Assembly (NCBI GenBank): GCA_015064425.1
Contig: SVSF01000006.1
Location: 1 to 34,088, forward strand
Length of the DNA stretch: 34,088 nucleotides
Source: Oscillospiraceae bacterium
GTDB taxonomy: Bacteria; Bacillota_A; Clostridia; Oscillospirales; CAG-272
Reading direction: 5' to 3'
Shown: positions 1 through 8,207 of the stretch, in pieces
How positions within the stretch are numbered: position 1 is the stretch's first letter
Layout of the letters: every line of letters starts with the position of its first letter
Program-made: the position numbers and the translations under genes
The notes under the pieces: generated by a model
The model's database searches: none
Told to the model about the DNA's origin: nothing
What the model saw: the letters and a program-made list of their open reading frames with translations, nothing else

Positions 1-1534
1 CTTTTATCTCGTCATTCAAAGCAATATATCCGAGGTATCTCTCTTCGCTTCCAATATGAACTGCGGTTCCGTTTCCTAAGTAAGGCTCATATTTCAAAGA
101 GGCTTGTTTCATAAGCTTTTCATTGCCTGCAAAATATCTTTTGCCGTCTATGCAAGTCTCAATACCCTTCCCCGGAATTTCCTTTACCGAACTTATTTTT
201 TCCCTGTCCGTCTCTCTTCCGTAAGCATCCGTCAACGCCTTCGCTACAGGATGCTTAGAAAAAGCTTCAATATGTGCCGCAAGTTCGACAAGCTCCTCTT
301 CGCTTATACCGAGAGAATATATATTCTCCGTTTTAAAACTTCCTTTAGTCACCGTACCCGTTTTGTCAAAAGCAACGGTATCTGCAGATGCAAGCGCTTC
401 AATGAAATTTGCACCCTTTACAAGTATTCCCTTTTTTGCTGCGGCTCCTATACCTCCGCAAAAAGAAAGGGGGATTGAAACAACAAGGGCACACGGGCAG
501 GATACCACCAAGAAGACTAAAGCCCGTCCGAGCCATTCTCTGAAACCTCCTCCGAGTATTGCGGGAGGAAGTAACGCCAGAATCGCCGCACTTATAACGA
601 CTGCAGGCGTATAATATCCGGCAAATCTGCTGATAAATCTCTCAGTTTTCGCTTTTTTTTCATAAGCGTTTTCCATAAGCTTGTGTATCTTTGCGGCAGT
701 GCTTTCGGAATATACGCTCTCCGTTCGTATCTTTATGAGCCCCGAAATATTGAGAGTACCGCTGAGCACCCTATCTCCCTCATATTTTTCCTGAGGGATG
801 CTCTCTCCCGTAATTGCTGACGAATTGATCGACGTGGCTCCTTCAACTACAATACCGTCCAGTGCTATTTTTTCACCGGGTCTTACTACCAATATTTCTC
901 CCTTTTCCACCTTTTCGGGAGAAACGGAGATCTCTTCACCATTGCGCAGCACCACTGCCTTGTCAGGTCTTATGTCCATGAGATCGGAAACAGAGCGCCT
1001 GCTCTTTCCTGCAGCTATACTCTGAAACAGTTCGCCTGTCTGATAGAAAAGCATTACTGCTACCGCCTCAGCGTATTCGGATATGGCAATAGCCCCTATC
1101 GTAGCAATTGACATTAAAAAATTTTCGTCAAAAACATGCCCCTTGAAAATATTGCGCAAGGCCTTATAAAGAATATCGTAAGCTGATACCGCATATGCCC
1201 CGATAAAAAGTATAAGCTTTATTTTGTCCGAAAAAGGTACGAGAAGCGCCGTCAGAAAAAGAAATGCCGATGCCGTGATCTTAATCACGGAGGATATCTG
1301 ATCCTTATCCGGTCCTCCCCTGTTTATTCGCATAGTAGGCTCTATATCCGCTGCCTTTTCCATAATATCCGAAAGCACTCTGTCAAACACCGCCTCGTCG
1401 GCTTCAAGCGTCAGTCTGCGTCTTACAAAATCAAGAGAAACGTGATCAGCCCCGGGAATATTTTTTGCGGCTTTTTCTATTTTTGCGGCACAGTTGGCAC
1501 AATCAAGACCACGTATATCAAAGCTTCTTCTCAT
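1..1534 (-). CDS. P1B-type heavy-metal-translocating ATPase (Zn/Cd/Pb type), partial
   Basis: This membrane pump uses ATP to export divalent soft metals. Reading leftward from 1534, the protein has an N-terminal heavy-metal-associated domain with a CxxC metal site (GLDCANC, C12 and C15), then membrane segments, the actuator loop (SAITGES), the membrane CPC metal site (SCPCALV) and the phosphorylation motif DKTGTVTKG. The frame is open through base 1, so the rest of the nucleotide-binding domain and the C-terminus lie outside the window. An in-frame ATG at 1543 is possible, but it abuts the only purine-rich site, whereas the 1534 ATG has it at about 9 nt. The start lies inside the 3' end of the ArsR gene, so the two are probably translationally coupled. 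CPC plus the paired ArsR sensor favours Zn/Cd over Cu; this is inference. Confidence 0.93.
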   Translation of the reverse strand, partial: MRRSFDIRGLDCANCAAKIEKAAKNIPGADHVSLDFVRRRLTLEADEAVFDRVLSDIMEKAADIEPTMRINRGGPDKDQISSVIKITASAFLFLTALLVPFSDKIKLILFIGAYAVSAYDILYKALRNIFKGHVFDENFLMSIATIGAIAISEYAEAVAVMLFYQTGELFQSIAAGKSRRSVSDLMDIRPDKAVVLRNGEEISVSPEKVEKGEILVVRPGEKIALDGIVVEGATSINSSAITGESIPQEKYEGDRVLSGTLNISGLIKIRTESVYSESTAAKIHKLMENAYEKKAKTERFISRFAGYYTPAVVISAAILALLPPAILGGGFREWLGRALVFLVVSCPCALVVSIPLSFCGGIGAAAKKGILVKGANFIEALASADTVAFDKTGTVTKGSFKTENIYSLGISEEELVELAAHIEAFSKHPVAKALTDAYGRETDREKISSVKEIPGKGIETCIDGKRYFAGNEKLMKQASLKYEPYLGNGTAVHIGSEERYLGYIALNDEIK

Positions 1535-1889
1535 TTTCTTCATCTCTCTTTTCTATAAGATGGTCAAAACCGTTGGCAATAACTGTTCTGACGTGATCAT
1601 CCGCCAAAAAATAATATATAGTCTTTCCTTCTCTTCTGTTACTTATAAGGTCGGCATCCTTGAGTACCTTGAGCTGATGGGATATGGCGGATTGGGTCAT
1701 TCCCAAAAATTCCGCTATGGCACATACGCACATCTCAGATTCGAAAAGAGCAAACAGTATCTTGAGCCTCGTTGTATCTCCGAAAAGTTTAAACAGATCC
1801 GACAGGTCGAACAGAAGCTCGTCTGTGGGAAGCTCCTCTCTGACTTTTTTTATTATATTTTCGTGTTCCGTTTTATGATCGCGCATCAT
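1518..1889 (-). CDS. ArsR/SmtB-family metal-responsive repressor
   Basis: A winged-helix repressor that releases DNA on binding metal. Numbering from the upstream ATG at 1901, it shows the alpha-3 motif EMCVC (C58, C60) seen in CadC/SmtB, the recognition helix (MTQSAISHQLKVL) and an intact alpha-5 zinc motif D101-x-H103-x10-H114-x2-E117. Carrying both sites suggests Zn/Cd/Pb sensing. I chose the ATG at 1889 (residue 5 of the longer form) because GGAG sits 6 nt ahead of it, while the 1901 ATG lies inside an operator-like repeat and has no ribosome site. It is the first gene of a two-gene unit with the P1B ATPase and overlaps the ATPase start. It is probably autorepressed through the repeats at 1899-1940. 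Confidence 0.92.
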   Translation of the reverse strand: MMRDHKTEHENIIKKVREELPTDELLFDLSDLFKLFGDTTRLKILFALFESEMCVCAIAEFLGMTQSAISHQLKVLKDADLISNRREGKTIYYFLADDHVRTVIANGFDHLIEKRDEENEKKL

Positions 1890-1898
1890 TTGAATCTC

Positions 1899-1950
1899 CA
1901 TTCATATTTATATACATTCATATGATAGCGCATTCATATGTTTTTGTCAA
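1899..1950 (-). promoter_or_regulatory. ArsR/ATPase promoter with three phased operator-like repeats
   Basis: On the minus strand, TTGACA (1950-1945) and TATCAT (1927-1922) are separated by exactly 17 bp. On the plus strand CATTCATATG occurs at 1931-1940 and 1915-1924, with CATTCATATT at 1899-1908, so the starts are exactly 16 bp apart. One copy fills the spacer, one overlaps the -10 element and one lies in the leader, which is ideal for steric repression. Each contains a CATATG or near-CATATG palindromic core. Binding by the adjacent ArsR protein is inference. Confidence 0.8.
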
Positions 1951-1951
1951 T

Positions 1952-1978
1952 AAAAAAAGAGAGTTTTTCAAACTCTCT
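1952..1978 (-). terminator. Terminator of the aromatic operon
   Basis: A 9-bp hairpin (AGAGAGTTT at 1958-1966 paired with AAACTCTCT at 1970-1978, loop TTC) is followed on the minus strand by seven T residues. The stem contains the aroQ stop codon, so termination is immediate. It separates the aro operon from the ArsR promoter, whose -35 element starts 2 bp beyond the T tract. Confidence 0.82.
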
Positions 1979-2396
1979 CTTTAAGTATGTCTATTGCTTC
2001 AAGATATCCGTCAAGACCATGCCCTTTTACGGTAGCCACGCAAATGGGAGCAACGTAGGAGATACTTCTGAAAGCCTCCCTCTTATCCACGTCGGATATG
2101 TGCACCTCAACAGTCGGGATAGCAACCGCTTTAAGCGCATCGGCTATTGCAACGCTGGTATGAGTGTACGCCGCAGGATTCATAACGATTGCATCGGTAT
2201 TTCCGTAAGCCTCCTGAATACGGTCGACTATTGCGCCCTCGTGGTTCGACTGAAAGAAGTCCACCTCAATGCCCTCTCTATCGCACTTATCCTTTATAAG
2301 CTCGATCAAAGTCTTGTAGGAAGTCTTTCCGTATATATCGGGCTCCCTTATCCCCAGCATATTTATGTTAGGTCCGTTAATTACAAGCAATTTCAT
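1968..2396 (-). CDS. aroQ: 3-dehydroquinate dehydratase, type II
   Basis: Dehydrates 3-dehydroquinate to 3-dehydroshikimate (third shikimate step) in the cytoplasm. At 142 residues it has the usual size of the small dodecameric type II enzyme. It shows NGPNINMLG with N10, R17, the catalytic tyrosine Y22, NPAAYTHTS (N73, H79), EVHISD (E97, H99) and a downstream arginine region. It is the last gene of the operon. Its ATG lies inside the 3' end of the aroE/aroK fusion (20-bp overlap), and the operon terminator overlaps its stop. No type I (AroD) gene is present in the window. Confidence 0.97.
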   Translation of the reverse strand: MKLLVINGPNINMLGIREPDIYGKTSYKTLIELIKDKCDREGIEVDFFQSNHEGAIVDRIQEAYGNTDAIVMNPAAYTHTSVAIADALKAVAIPTVEVHISDVDKREAFRSISYVAPICVATVKGHGLDGYLEAIDILKERV

Positions 2397-3612
2397 TTAC
2401 TGCCTCCCAAAGCCTCTCGGCATTTTCCTCAACACTGCCCTTACAGGATATGCTTATATCCGAAAATTTCTCGTAAAGCGGCAGCCTTTTTTTGTAAAGC
2501 TCCTCAGCCGTATATACCTTCATCAAAGGTCTTCCGTCCGTAGGCAAAGCTCCAATATCTCTCTTGATAAAAACGGTAACGGAATTCTGTCTCAGGGGGA
2601 GGAAGTTTTCTTCCCTTGTAACAGCTCCTCCTCCTGTAGATATAATGGCAGAGGAAAGCTTACCTGCTTTCTTAAGCTGTTCCGTTTCAAGAGCTCTGAA
2701 ATACTCCTCACCATATTTTTCGAATATCTCGGGGATGCTCATTCCTGCGGTCTTTTCTATCTCCTCGTCCGTATCGACAAACTGTCTTCCGTATTTTTCG
2801 GCAAGATATTTTCCGAGAGTCGATTTTCCGCAGCCCGGCATACCCACAAGAACGATATTGCGCTTTTGCTTTACCGTCTCATAGCTTATTCTGTCCGTTT
2901 CTCCATCATCTATCTCCCTGCCGAGGAAGAGCTCTGCGGCTCTCTTCGCCTGAGCCGCAAGCATAGATATACCACCGAGGATCTTTATACCTCTGTTTTC
3001 CGCATCCTGCATAAGAGCGGTCACAAAGGGGTTATATATAAGGTCAAGCACACATTCAAGAGAATCAAAGCCGTCAAGGCTCAAAGGAGACGAAAGATTG
3101 TCGGGGTACATTCCCACGGGAGTGGTATTAACGATAAGTTTTGCATCCTTATGCTTATCTATATTCCCGTAATTGTCCTCGCCTCTGCGTGATATAACAA
3201 CAATTTCCGACGCTCTCGCATCCTCAAGGACAGCACATACCGTAGGGCATACGCCTCCGTTGCCCAGAACAATAGCCTTTTTTTCCGCAGGATCAAAGCC
3301 GCTTTTTTTTAGCATATAATAAAAGCCGTAATAATCTGTATTGTCTCCGTAATACCCCTTATCCGTATTTACTACCGTATTAACACTTCCGAGTCTCTTT
3401 GCAGTATCGGTCATACCGCAAAGATAGGGAATGATGTCCTTCTTATACGGAATAGTAACGTTAAAGCCCTTAAGGCCGCAGGTATCGAGAAAGTCCTTTA
3501 AGGCATCGGGCTCCCTCTCATAAAGAGAGTATTCGTAATCCGCAAGCAGCGCGTGAAGAATTACGGAATAGCTGTGTCCCAATTTTCTGCCGAGCAGACC
3601 GTACTTATCCAT
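2377..3612 (-). CDS. aroE/aroK: Fused shikimate dehydrogenase - shikimate kinase
   Basis: A bifunctional protein for two consecutive steps: 3-dehydroshikimate to shikimate (NADPH), then shikimate to shikimate-3-phosphate (ATP). Residues 1-245 are AroE-like: substrate serines S14 and S16 (GHSYS), catalytic K57 in NVTIPYKK, N78, D93 (DNTD), glycine-rich GNGG (117-120), NTTPVGMYP (162-170) and Q221. The stretch between the second nucleotide-binding strand (SRR, 141-143) and NTTPVG is short, so the cofactor-binding loop is trimmed. Residues 251-411 are AroK: Walker A GMPGCGKST (257-265), DTD (280-282), R306, GGG (327-329) and GRPL (R361). There is one open frame with no internal stop, and the linker is only a few residues. 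It overlaps pheA by one base (TGATG) and aroQ by 20 bp. Confidence 0.95.
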   Translation of the reverse strand: MDKYGLLGRKLGHSYSVILHALLADYEYSLYEREPDALKDFLDTCGLKGFNVTIPYKKDIIPYLCGMTDTAKRLGSVNTVVNTDKGYYGDNTDYYGFYYMLKKSGFDPAEKKAIVLGNGGVCPTVCAVLEDARASEIVVISRRGEDNYGNIDKHKDAKLIVNTTPVGMYPDNLSSPLSLDGFDSLECVLDLIYNPFVTALMQDAENRGIKILGGISMLAAQAKRAAELFLGREIDDGETDRISYETVKQKRNIVLVGMPGCGKSTLGKYLAEKYGRQFVDTDEEIEKTAGMSIPEIFEKYGEEYFRALETEQLKKAGKLSSAIISTGGGAVTREENFLPLRQNSVTVFIKRDIGALPTDGRPLMKVYTAEELYKKRLPLYEKFSDISISCKGSVEENAERLWEAVNEIACN

Positions 3613-4751
3613 CAGATTACCTCTGTGTAGCTTCCGAGATACTTAAAGTCCTCGCACATACTGTCAAACTCACTCATAAGTTGTGCGAATTCACTTGAAT
3701 ATACGGAGGTCTCAAGATCGAAATAGAACATAAATTCGAAATCTCTTTCGGGAATGGGACGGCTCTCAAGCTTTATAAGGTTGATACCGAGAGAATAGAA
3801 TCTTGCAAGAACTCTGTAAAGGGAACCGGGCTTGTGAGGAAGTATCATCATTACTGATGTCTTGTCGGCACCGGGATATATCTCAAGATTCTTTGATATG
3901 CAAATAAAACGAGTATGATTATTTCCCGCATCCTGAACGCTTTCCTCGAGACTCGTAAGTCCGTAAAGGTCTGCGCAGTGTCTTGAACAGAGGGCCGCAA
4001 TGTCCGTTCTATCGCTCTTTGCTATCATTTCAGCGGCAACTGCCGTATTTTCACAACATGTCACCTTAACGCCGAGCTTCTTTAAGAAGCCCGAGCACTG
4101 TGCTATTGCCTGCTCGTGGGAGAATATCTCCTTTACGTCGGCAAGCTTCACACCGGGTCTTGCAAGCAGGCTGTGATCTATCTTTATTCTCGTACTTCTT
4201 ACGATATGGAAATTGTGCTTTATCATAAGATCGTATATCTTGTTTACAGAACCTGCAGAACTGTTTTCTATGGGAAGGATACCGTAACGGCACATACCGC
4301 TCTCAATAGCGGCAAAAACGTTTTCAAAAGCTGCACAGTACATTATTTTAGCATCTCTCACAAGCTTGTCACAAGCGATCTGGGAATAAGCGCCCTCTGT
4401 TCCCTGGCAAGCCACGGTAACGGACTTGGGGAACATTTTATCGGTATTGTCAATAGCGGAAACTATCTCATTGTAAAGTGCACTCGTTCTGTTTAAAATG
4501 CTTCCCTGATAGGAGCGGCTGAGCTCGAATATCAAAGAATAAAGCACTCTTGTGTATTCCTTAAATTCGTCTGCCGACATATCGGATACGGAAGCAAGCT
4601 TCTCCCTTTCCCTCATAACATCAAGAACCGGAACATCCTTTTCCTTCTTGTATTCGGCAATATCCTTCGCAACCGCCATTCTCTCACCGAAAAGCTTTAC
4701 GAGTTGCTCGTCTATTACGTCAATTTTTTCTCTCAGATCCTTAATATCCAT
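3612..4751 (-). CDS. pheA: Bifunctional chorismate mutase - prephenate dehydratase (P-protein)
   Basis: Converts chorismate to prephenate and then to phenylpyruvate. Residues 1-90 form an AroQ-class chorismate mutase helix bundle with the expected active-site set (R7, R24, K35, D44, R47, E48 by alignment with the E. coli domain). Residues 112-290 are prephenate dehydratase (GTEGAYSQIA, ENSSAGSV, and NHTRF with T280). Residues 298-379 are an ACT domain with ESRP (329-332), the usual site of Phe feedback inhibition. It is the only chorismate mutase in the window, so it probably also feeds TyrA. Its stop shares a base with the next ATG, indicating translational coupling. Confidence 0.97.
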   Translation of the reverse strand: MDIKDLREKIDVIDEQLVKLFGERMAVAKDIAEYKKEKDVPVLDVMREREKLASVSDMSADEFKEYTRVLYSLIFELSRSYQGSILNRTSALYNEIVSAIDNTDKMFPKSVTVACQGTEGAYSQIACDKLVRDAKIMYCAAFENVFAAIESGMCRYGILPIENSSAGSVNKIYDLMIKHNFHIVRSTRIKIDHSLLARPGVKLADVKEIFSHEQAIAQCSGFLKKLGVKVTCCENTAVAAEMIAKSDRTDIAALCSRHCADLYGLTSLEESVQDAGNNHTRFICISKNLEIYPGADKTSVMMILPHKPGSLYRVLARFYSLGINLIKLESRPIPERDFEFMFYFDLETSVYSSEFAQLMSEFDSMCEDFKYLGSYTEVI

Positions 4752-4772
4752 TTTCTTATTTTCCTTCCCAAA

Positions 4773-5867
4773 TTATTTGTCTCTGCCGTATTCAAGATAG
4801 GCATCATATATCGCTATTGCCGCAGCCGATGCAACAACGGGCACCGCGCGGGGTACTATGCAGGGGTCGTGTCTTCCCTTTATCTGAAGCGTAGCGTTCT
4901 CCTTTTTTGAAAGTGATACCGTGTTCTGCTCCTTGTATATTGAGGGTGTGGGCTTGAATGCACACCTGAATATAAGGGGCATTCCCGAGCTTATGCCTCC
5001 GAGAATTCCACCGTGTCGGTTACTGCCCGTTCTTATTTTGCCGTCCTCACCGTAAAAATACGGATCATTATTCTCACTTCCGTAAAGCTTAGTTGCTCCA
5101 AAGCCCTCACCGAATTCAATTCCCTTTACCGCGGGTATGCCGAAAGCTATGCGGGATATTCGGTTTTCGAGTCCGTCAAACATAGGGTCTCCAAGGCCTA
5201 TGGGCAAGCCCGTAGCGGCACATTCGATTATACCGCCCACAGAATCAAGCTCCTTGGATACTCCCTCGATAAAGGTCTTCATCATCTCGCCCTTTTCCTT
5301 GTTAAGAACGGGGAAATCAGCCTTTTCGAGAACAGAGAACTCTTTCTCCCCAACGTTTAAGGGGTCAAATCCGTCATCGAATATATCCTTTACAGAAAGG
5401 ATGTGAGCACCTATTTCTATGCCCTCTTCCTTTAAAAGTCCGAGGCATATGGCACCTGCAATACACATTGGCGCCGTAAGCCTGCCCGAAAAATGTCCTC
5501 CGCCTCTTACGTCCTGGTAGGACTTGTACTTCACGTCTGCTGTAAAATCAGCGTGTCCCGGGCGGGGCTTATCCGCTATCTCACTGTAATCCTTTGAATG
5601 AGCATCTCCGTTATATATTACTGCGCAAAGAGGCGCGCCACAAGTATATCCGTCAACAACTCCCGAGAGGAATACGGGCTTGTCCGCTTCCCTTCTTTGG
5701 GTAGATACGGAATTTCTGCCGGGAGCTCTTTTTTCCATAAAAGCCTCAATAGCTTCCCTATCTATTTTTTTACCTGCGGGAAGTCCGTCAATAACCACCC
5801 CGATAGCCTCCGAATGAGACTGACCGAATATGGATATTTTGAGATTTCCGCTGTATATGCTTCCCAT
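4773..5867 (-). CDS. aroC: Chorismate synthase
   Basis: Makes chorismate from 5-enolpyruvylshikimate-3-phosphate using reduced FMN. The 364-residue length is normal. Signature elements are FGQSHS near the N-terminus (catalytic H18), KRAPGRN, PRPGHAD, VRGGGHFSGR, the central NRISR region, NRHGGILGGISSG, and C-terminal RHDPCIVPRAVPVVASA. The ATG follows the aroA stop by one base, and the Shine-Dalgarno (GGAGG) lies inside the aroA 3' end. pheA begins 21 bp downstream, so it directly precedes the enzyme that consumes its product. Confidence 0.97.
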   Translation of the reverse strand: MGSIYSGNLKISIFGQSHSEAIGVVIDGLPAGKKIDREAIEAFMEKRAPGRNSVSTQRREADKPVFLSGVVDGYTCGAPLCAVIYNGDAHSKDYSEIADKPRPGHADFTADVKYKSYQDVRGGGHFSGRLTAPMCIAGAICLGLLKEEGIEIGAHILSVKDIFDDGFDPLNVGEKEFSVLEKADFPVLNKEKGEMMKTFIEGVSKELDSVGGIIECAATGLPIGLGDPMFDGLENRISRIAFGIPAVKGIEFGEGFGATKLYGSENNDPYFYGEDGKIRTGSNRHGGILGGISSGMPLIFRCAFKPTPSIYKEQNTVSLSKKENATLQIKGRHDPCIVPRAVPVVASAAAIAIYDAYLEYGRDK

Positions 5868-5868
5868 A

Positions 5869-7152
5869 TCAGACGTCCTCCTTTATTACGCTTATACCCA
5901 TTTTCTCAAGATCTTCGAAAAACAAGGGGTAGGATTTTGATATTGCCTCGGCGCCGTAAATGCTTACTTCTCCCGAAGCCGCAAAACTTGCCACCGCAGC
6001 ACTCATTACCATTCTGTGATCGCCGTATCCGTCGCAGGCTCCGCCGCGCAAGTGCTTGCCGCCTACGATGCGGAGGCTGTCCTCTCCTTCGTATATTTCA
6101 ACGCCCAATGTTTTTAAGATATCCGCTGTCGCCTTAAGTCTGTCGCTCTCTTTTATTCTGAGACGTCCTGCATTATATATAAGACTTTCTCCCTCTGCCG
6201 CCGCAGCAACAACGGACATTATGGGAACCAGGTCGGGTATATCTCCCGAGTCTATCTTTATGCCCTTCATGGGGGCTTTTTTCACCTTTATTTCTTCGCC
6301 GGAGTATTCTACCGATGCTCCGAAGTCTTTCAGCACTCGGAGTATCTCCTTGTCTCCCTGCTTACTGTCCTTATCAAGTCCCGCGACCGTAATTCCCTCT
6401 TCAAGCAGAGCACCAAGACAAAGCATAAACGCCGCACCGGAATAGTCTCCCTCGACCTTGTGTTTTCCGCCCTTGCCGTATGAGCTTTCTATAATATATC
6501 CCGCATCGGCCTGTACCGTCCTTACGCCGAAAAGTTCAAGAGCCTGCAGAGTCATATCTATGTAGGGCTTCGACTCTCTTTTTCCCTCTATCCTTATTTC
6601 GCTTTCACCTTCAAGCAAAGGAAGAGCAAAGAGCAAACCGCTTATAAACTGTGAGGATACACCGCCGTCTATTTTGTATATACCACTCTGAATTTTTCCT
6701 TTAACGCAAAGTACATCGTCGGAGATCTTTTTTATTTCCATGCCCTTGCTCTCCAAAAGAGACTTTAAGGGTTCAAGAGGTCTTTCGGGAAGTCTGCCTC
6801 TCATCTTTATCTCCGCCTCAAGTCCCAAAGCACCGAGAACGGGTATGAGAAATCTTAAGGTAGAGCCGCTCTCTCCTACGTCAAGATATGCCTTTTCTTT
6901 GCAAGACAGCTTTATGGGATCGACATAAAAAACGCCTTTTTTTTCGTCTTTTCTTATGTCAGCGCCCATCTCATTAAGGCAATTTGCCGTCATTTCTATA
7001 TCATCCGAAGTGCCGAGACAGCTTATCTCCGATCCGCTCTTTGCCAAAGCGGAGGCTATAAGGAGCCTATGGGCAGCAGACTTTGAAGGAGGAGCCGTAA
7101 CCTTTCGGTCCTTGCAGGAACTTATATTTTTTGAATTAAGAATAACTCTCAT
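5869..7152 (-). CDS. aroA: 5-enolpyruvylshikimate-3-phosphate synthase
   Basis: Transfers the enolpyruvyl group of PEP to shikimate-3-phosphate. At 427 residues it is the normal length. Motifs in order: PPSKSAAHR (K24, R29), the PEP-loop GESGSTLRF (93-101), RGRLPERPLEPL, GGVSSQFISG (163-172), GDYSGAAF, DIPDLVP (D307), RIKESDRL (E335), YGDHRM (H379, R380) and SKSYP (K406). The PEP loop differs from the E. coli type (NAGTAMRP), with G-S-T where G-T-A is usual, so glyphosate sensitivity cannot be assumed. Its ATG overlaps the aroB stop by one base (TAATG). Confidence 0.97.
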   Translation of the reverse strand: MRVILNSKNISSCKDRKVTAPPSKSAAHRLLIASALAKSGSEISCLGTSDDIEMTANCLNEMGADIRKDEKKGVFYVDPIKLSCKEKAYLDVGESGSTLRFLIPVLGALGLEAEIKMRGRLPERPLEPLKSLLESKGMEIKKISDDVLCVKGKIQSGIYKIDGGVSSQFISGLLFALPLLEGESEIRIEGKRESKPYIDMTLQALELFGVRTVQADAGYIIESSYGKGGKHKVEGDYSGAAFMLCLGALLEEGITVAGLDKDSKQGDKEILRVLKDFGASVEYSGEEIKVKKAPMKGIKIDSGDIPDLVPIMSVVAAAAEGESLIYNAGRLRIKESDRLKATADILKTLGVEIYEGEDSLRIVGGKHLRGGACDGYGDHRMVMSAAVASFAASGEVSIYGAEAISKSYPLFFEDLEKMGISVIKEDV

Positions 7153-8207
7153 TATAATTCTCCGTGGTCTATAAATTCCTCGTATTCGTCTACGCCAATA
7201 TCCTTAAGAATGGCATATCCTATCTTCTCGGGAAGCACAAGGCTTATCCTTCCTCCTCTGCGCTTCTTGTCGCTGAGCATAGTCTCGTAAAGCTCGTGAG
7301 CACTGTAAGCGCAAGTACCGTCAAGCCCGAACGCACCGATAAGCGAGCTTATCTCCTCTGAGCAAGGCTCCTTGCACATACCGTACTTTTCCGCAGCCTT
7401 TGCCGCAATAAGCATACCCTTTGCAACTGCGCTTCCGTGGGATATTCCGTAATTGCTCAGCTTCTCTATGCCGTGTCCCGCCGTATGTCCGAAATTAAGC
7501 AACTGTCTCTGCCCGTGATCGAATTCGTCCTCTTCAACGATATCTCTCTTTATTTCAACACATCGGGATATAACGTATTCTCTGTCAAAGTCCCAAGTTT
7601 TTTTTGCAAGATGCCTAAAAAGCTCGCTGTCCTTTATGACTCCGTACTTTATAACCTCAGCCATACCGTCGGAGAATATGTTTTTCGGCAAAGTATTTGC
7701 CGTATCGTAACTGCATATTACAAGGGAAGGCTGATAAAACGCACCGCAGAGATTCTTTCCCGCATCAAGGTCTATTGCGGTCTTTCCTCCAACAGAGGAA
7801 TCCACCATAGCAAGTACCGTGGTGGGTATCTGCACGTACTTAATGCCTCTTAAAAAGGTCGCCGCGGTAAAACCGCAAAGGTCGCCTACCACGCCTCCGC
7901 CCAAGGCAACCAGAGCATCTGTACGGGTAAATCCGGAATTAGCAAGAAAGTTAAGAAATCCTACATAATTTTCCGCATTTTTCGATCTCTCGCCGTTTCT
8001 TATAACGTATTTTGATACCGCATATCCCTGCTCATTAAGACTCTTTTCAACTATCTCAAAATAAAGTCCGTCTACTATATCGTCCGTCAGCACGCAGACC
8101 TTGCAGGGGCGTATCAGACTTGAAATAAGTTCTCCGCTCTTGGGAAGAATCCCTTCTCCTATAATGACCTCATAATTTATTGAGGCTTTTACGCTTACAG
8201 TCTTCAT
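7152..8207 (-). CDS. aroB: 3-dehydroquinate synthase
   Basis: Cyclises DAHP to 3-dehydroquinate (second shikimate step) using NAD+ and a divalent metal. Visible features are the NAD-binding GGGVVGDLCGF (103-113), IPTTVLAMVDSSVGGKTAID with K142, the GMAEVIKYG block with metal ligand E184, FGHTAGHGIE with H241, and HGSAVAKGM with H257. Length 351 is typical. Its start overlaps the tyrA stop by 4 bp (ATGA-type), and its stop overlaps the aroA start by one base, so it is tightly coupled in the operon. Confidence 0.97.
   Translation of the reverse strand: MKTVSVKASINYEVIIGEGILPKSGELISSLIRPCKVCVLTDDIVDGLYFEIVEKSLNEQGYAVSKYVIRNGERSKNAENYVGFLNFLANSGFTRTDALVALGGGVVGDLCGFTAATFLRGIKYVQIPTTVLAMVDSSVGGKTAIDLDAGKNLCGAFYQPSLVICSYDTANTLPKNIFSDGMAEVIKYGVIKDSELFRHLAKKTWDFDREYVISRCVEIKRDIVEEDEFDHGQRQLLNFGHTAGHGIEKLSNYGISHGSAVAKGMLIAAKAAEKYGMCKEPCSEEISSLIGAFGLDGTCAYSAHELYETMLSDKKRRGGRISLVLPEKIGYAILKDIGVDEYEEFIDHGEL

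Noticed and set aside
104..478. Several plus-strand ORFs opposite the P-type ATPase and aro genes
   Set aside because: They are antisense shadows: no ribosome site, low-complexity composition, and the minus-strand frames carry clear family motifs.
5869..7152. Calling the EPSP synthase a glyphosate-resistant class II enzyme
   Set aside because: The PEP-loop differs from the E. coli type, but class assignment needs alignment and assay. No resistance claim is supported.
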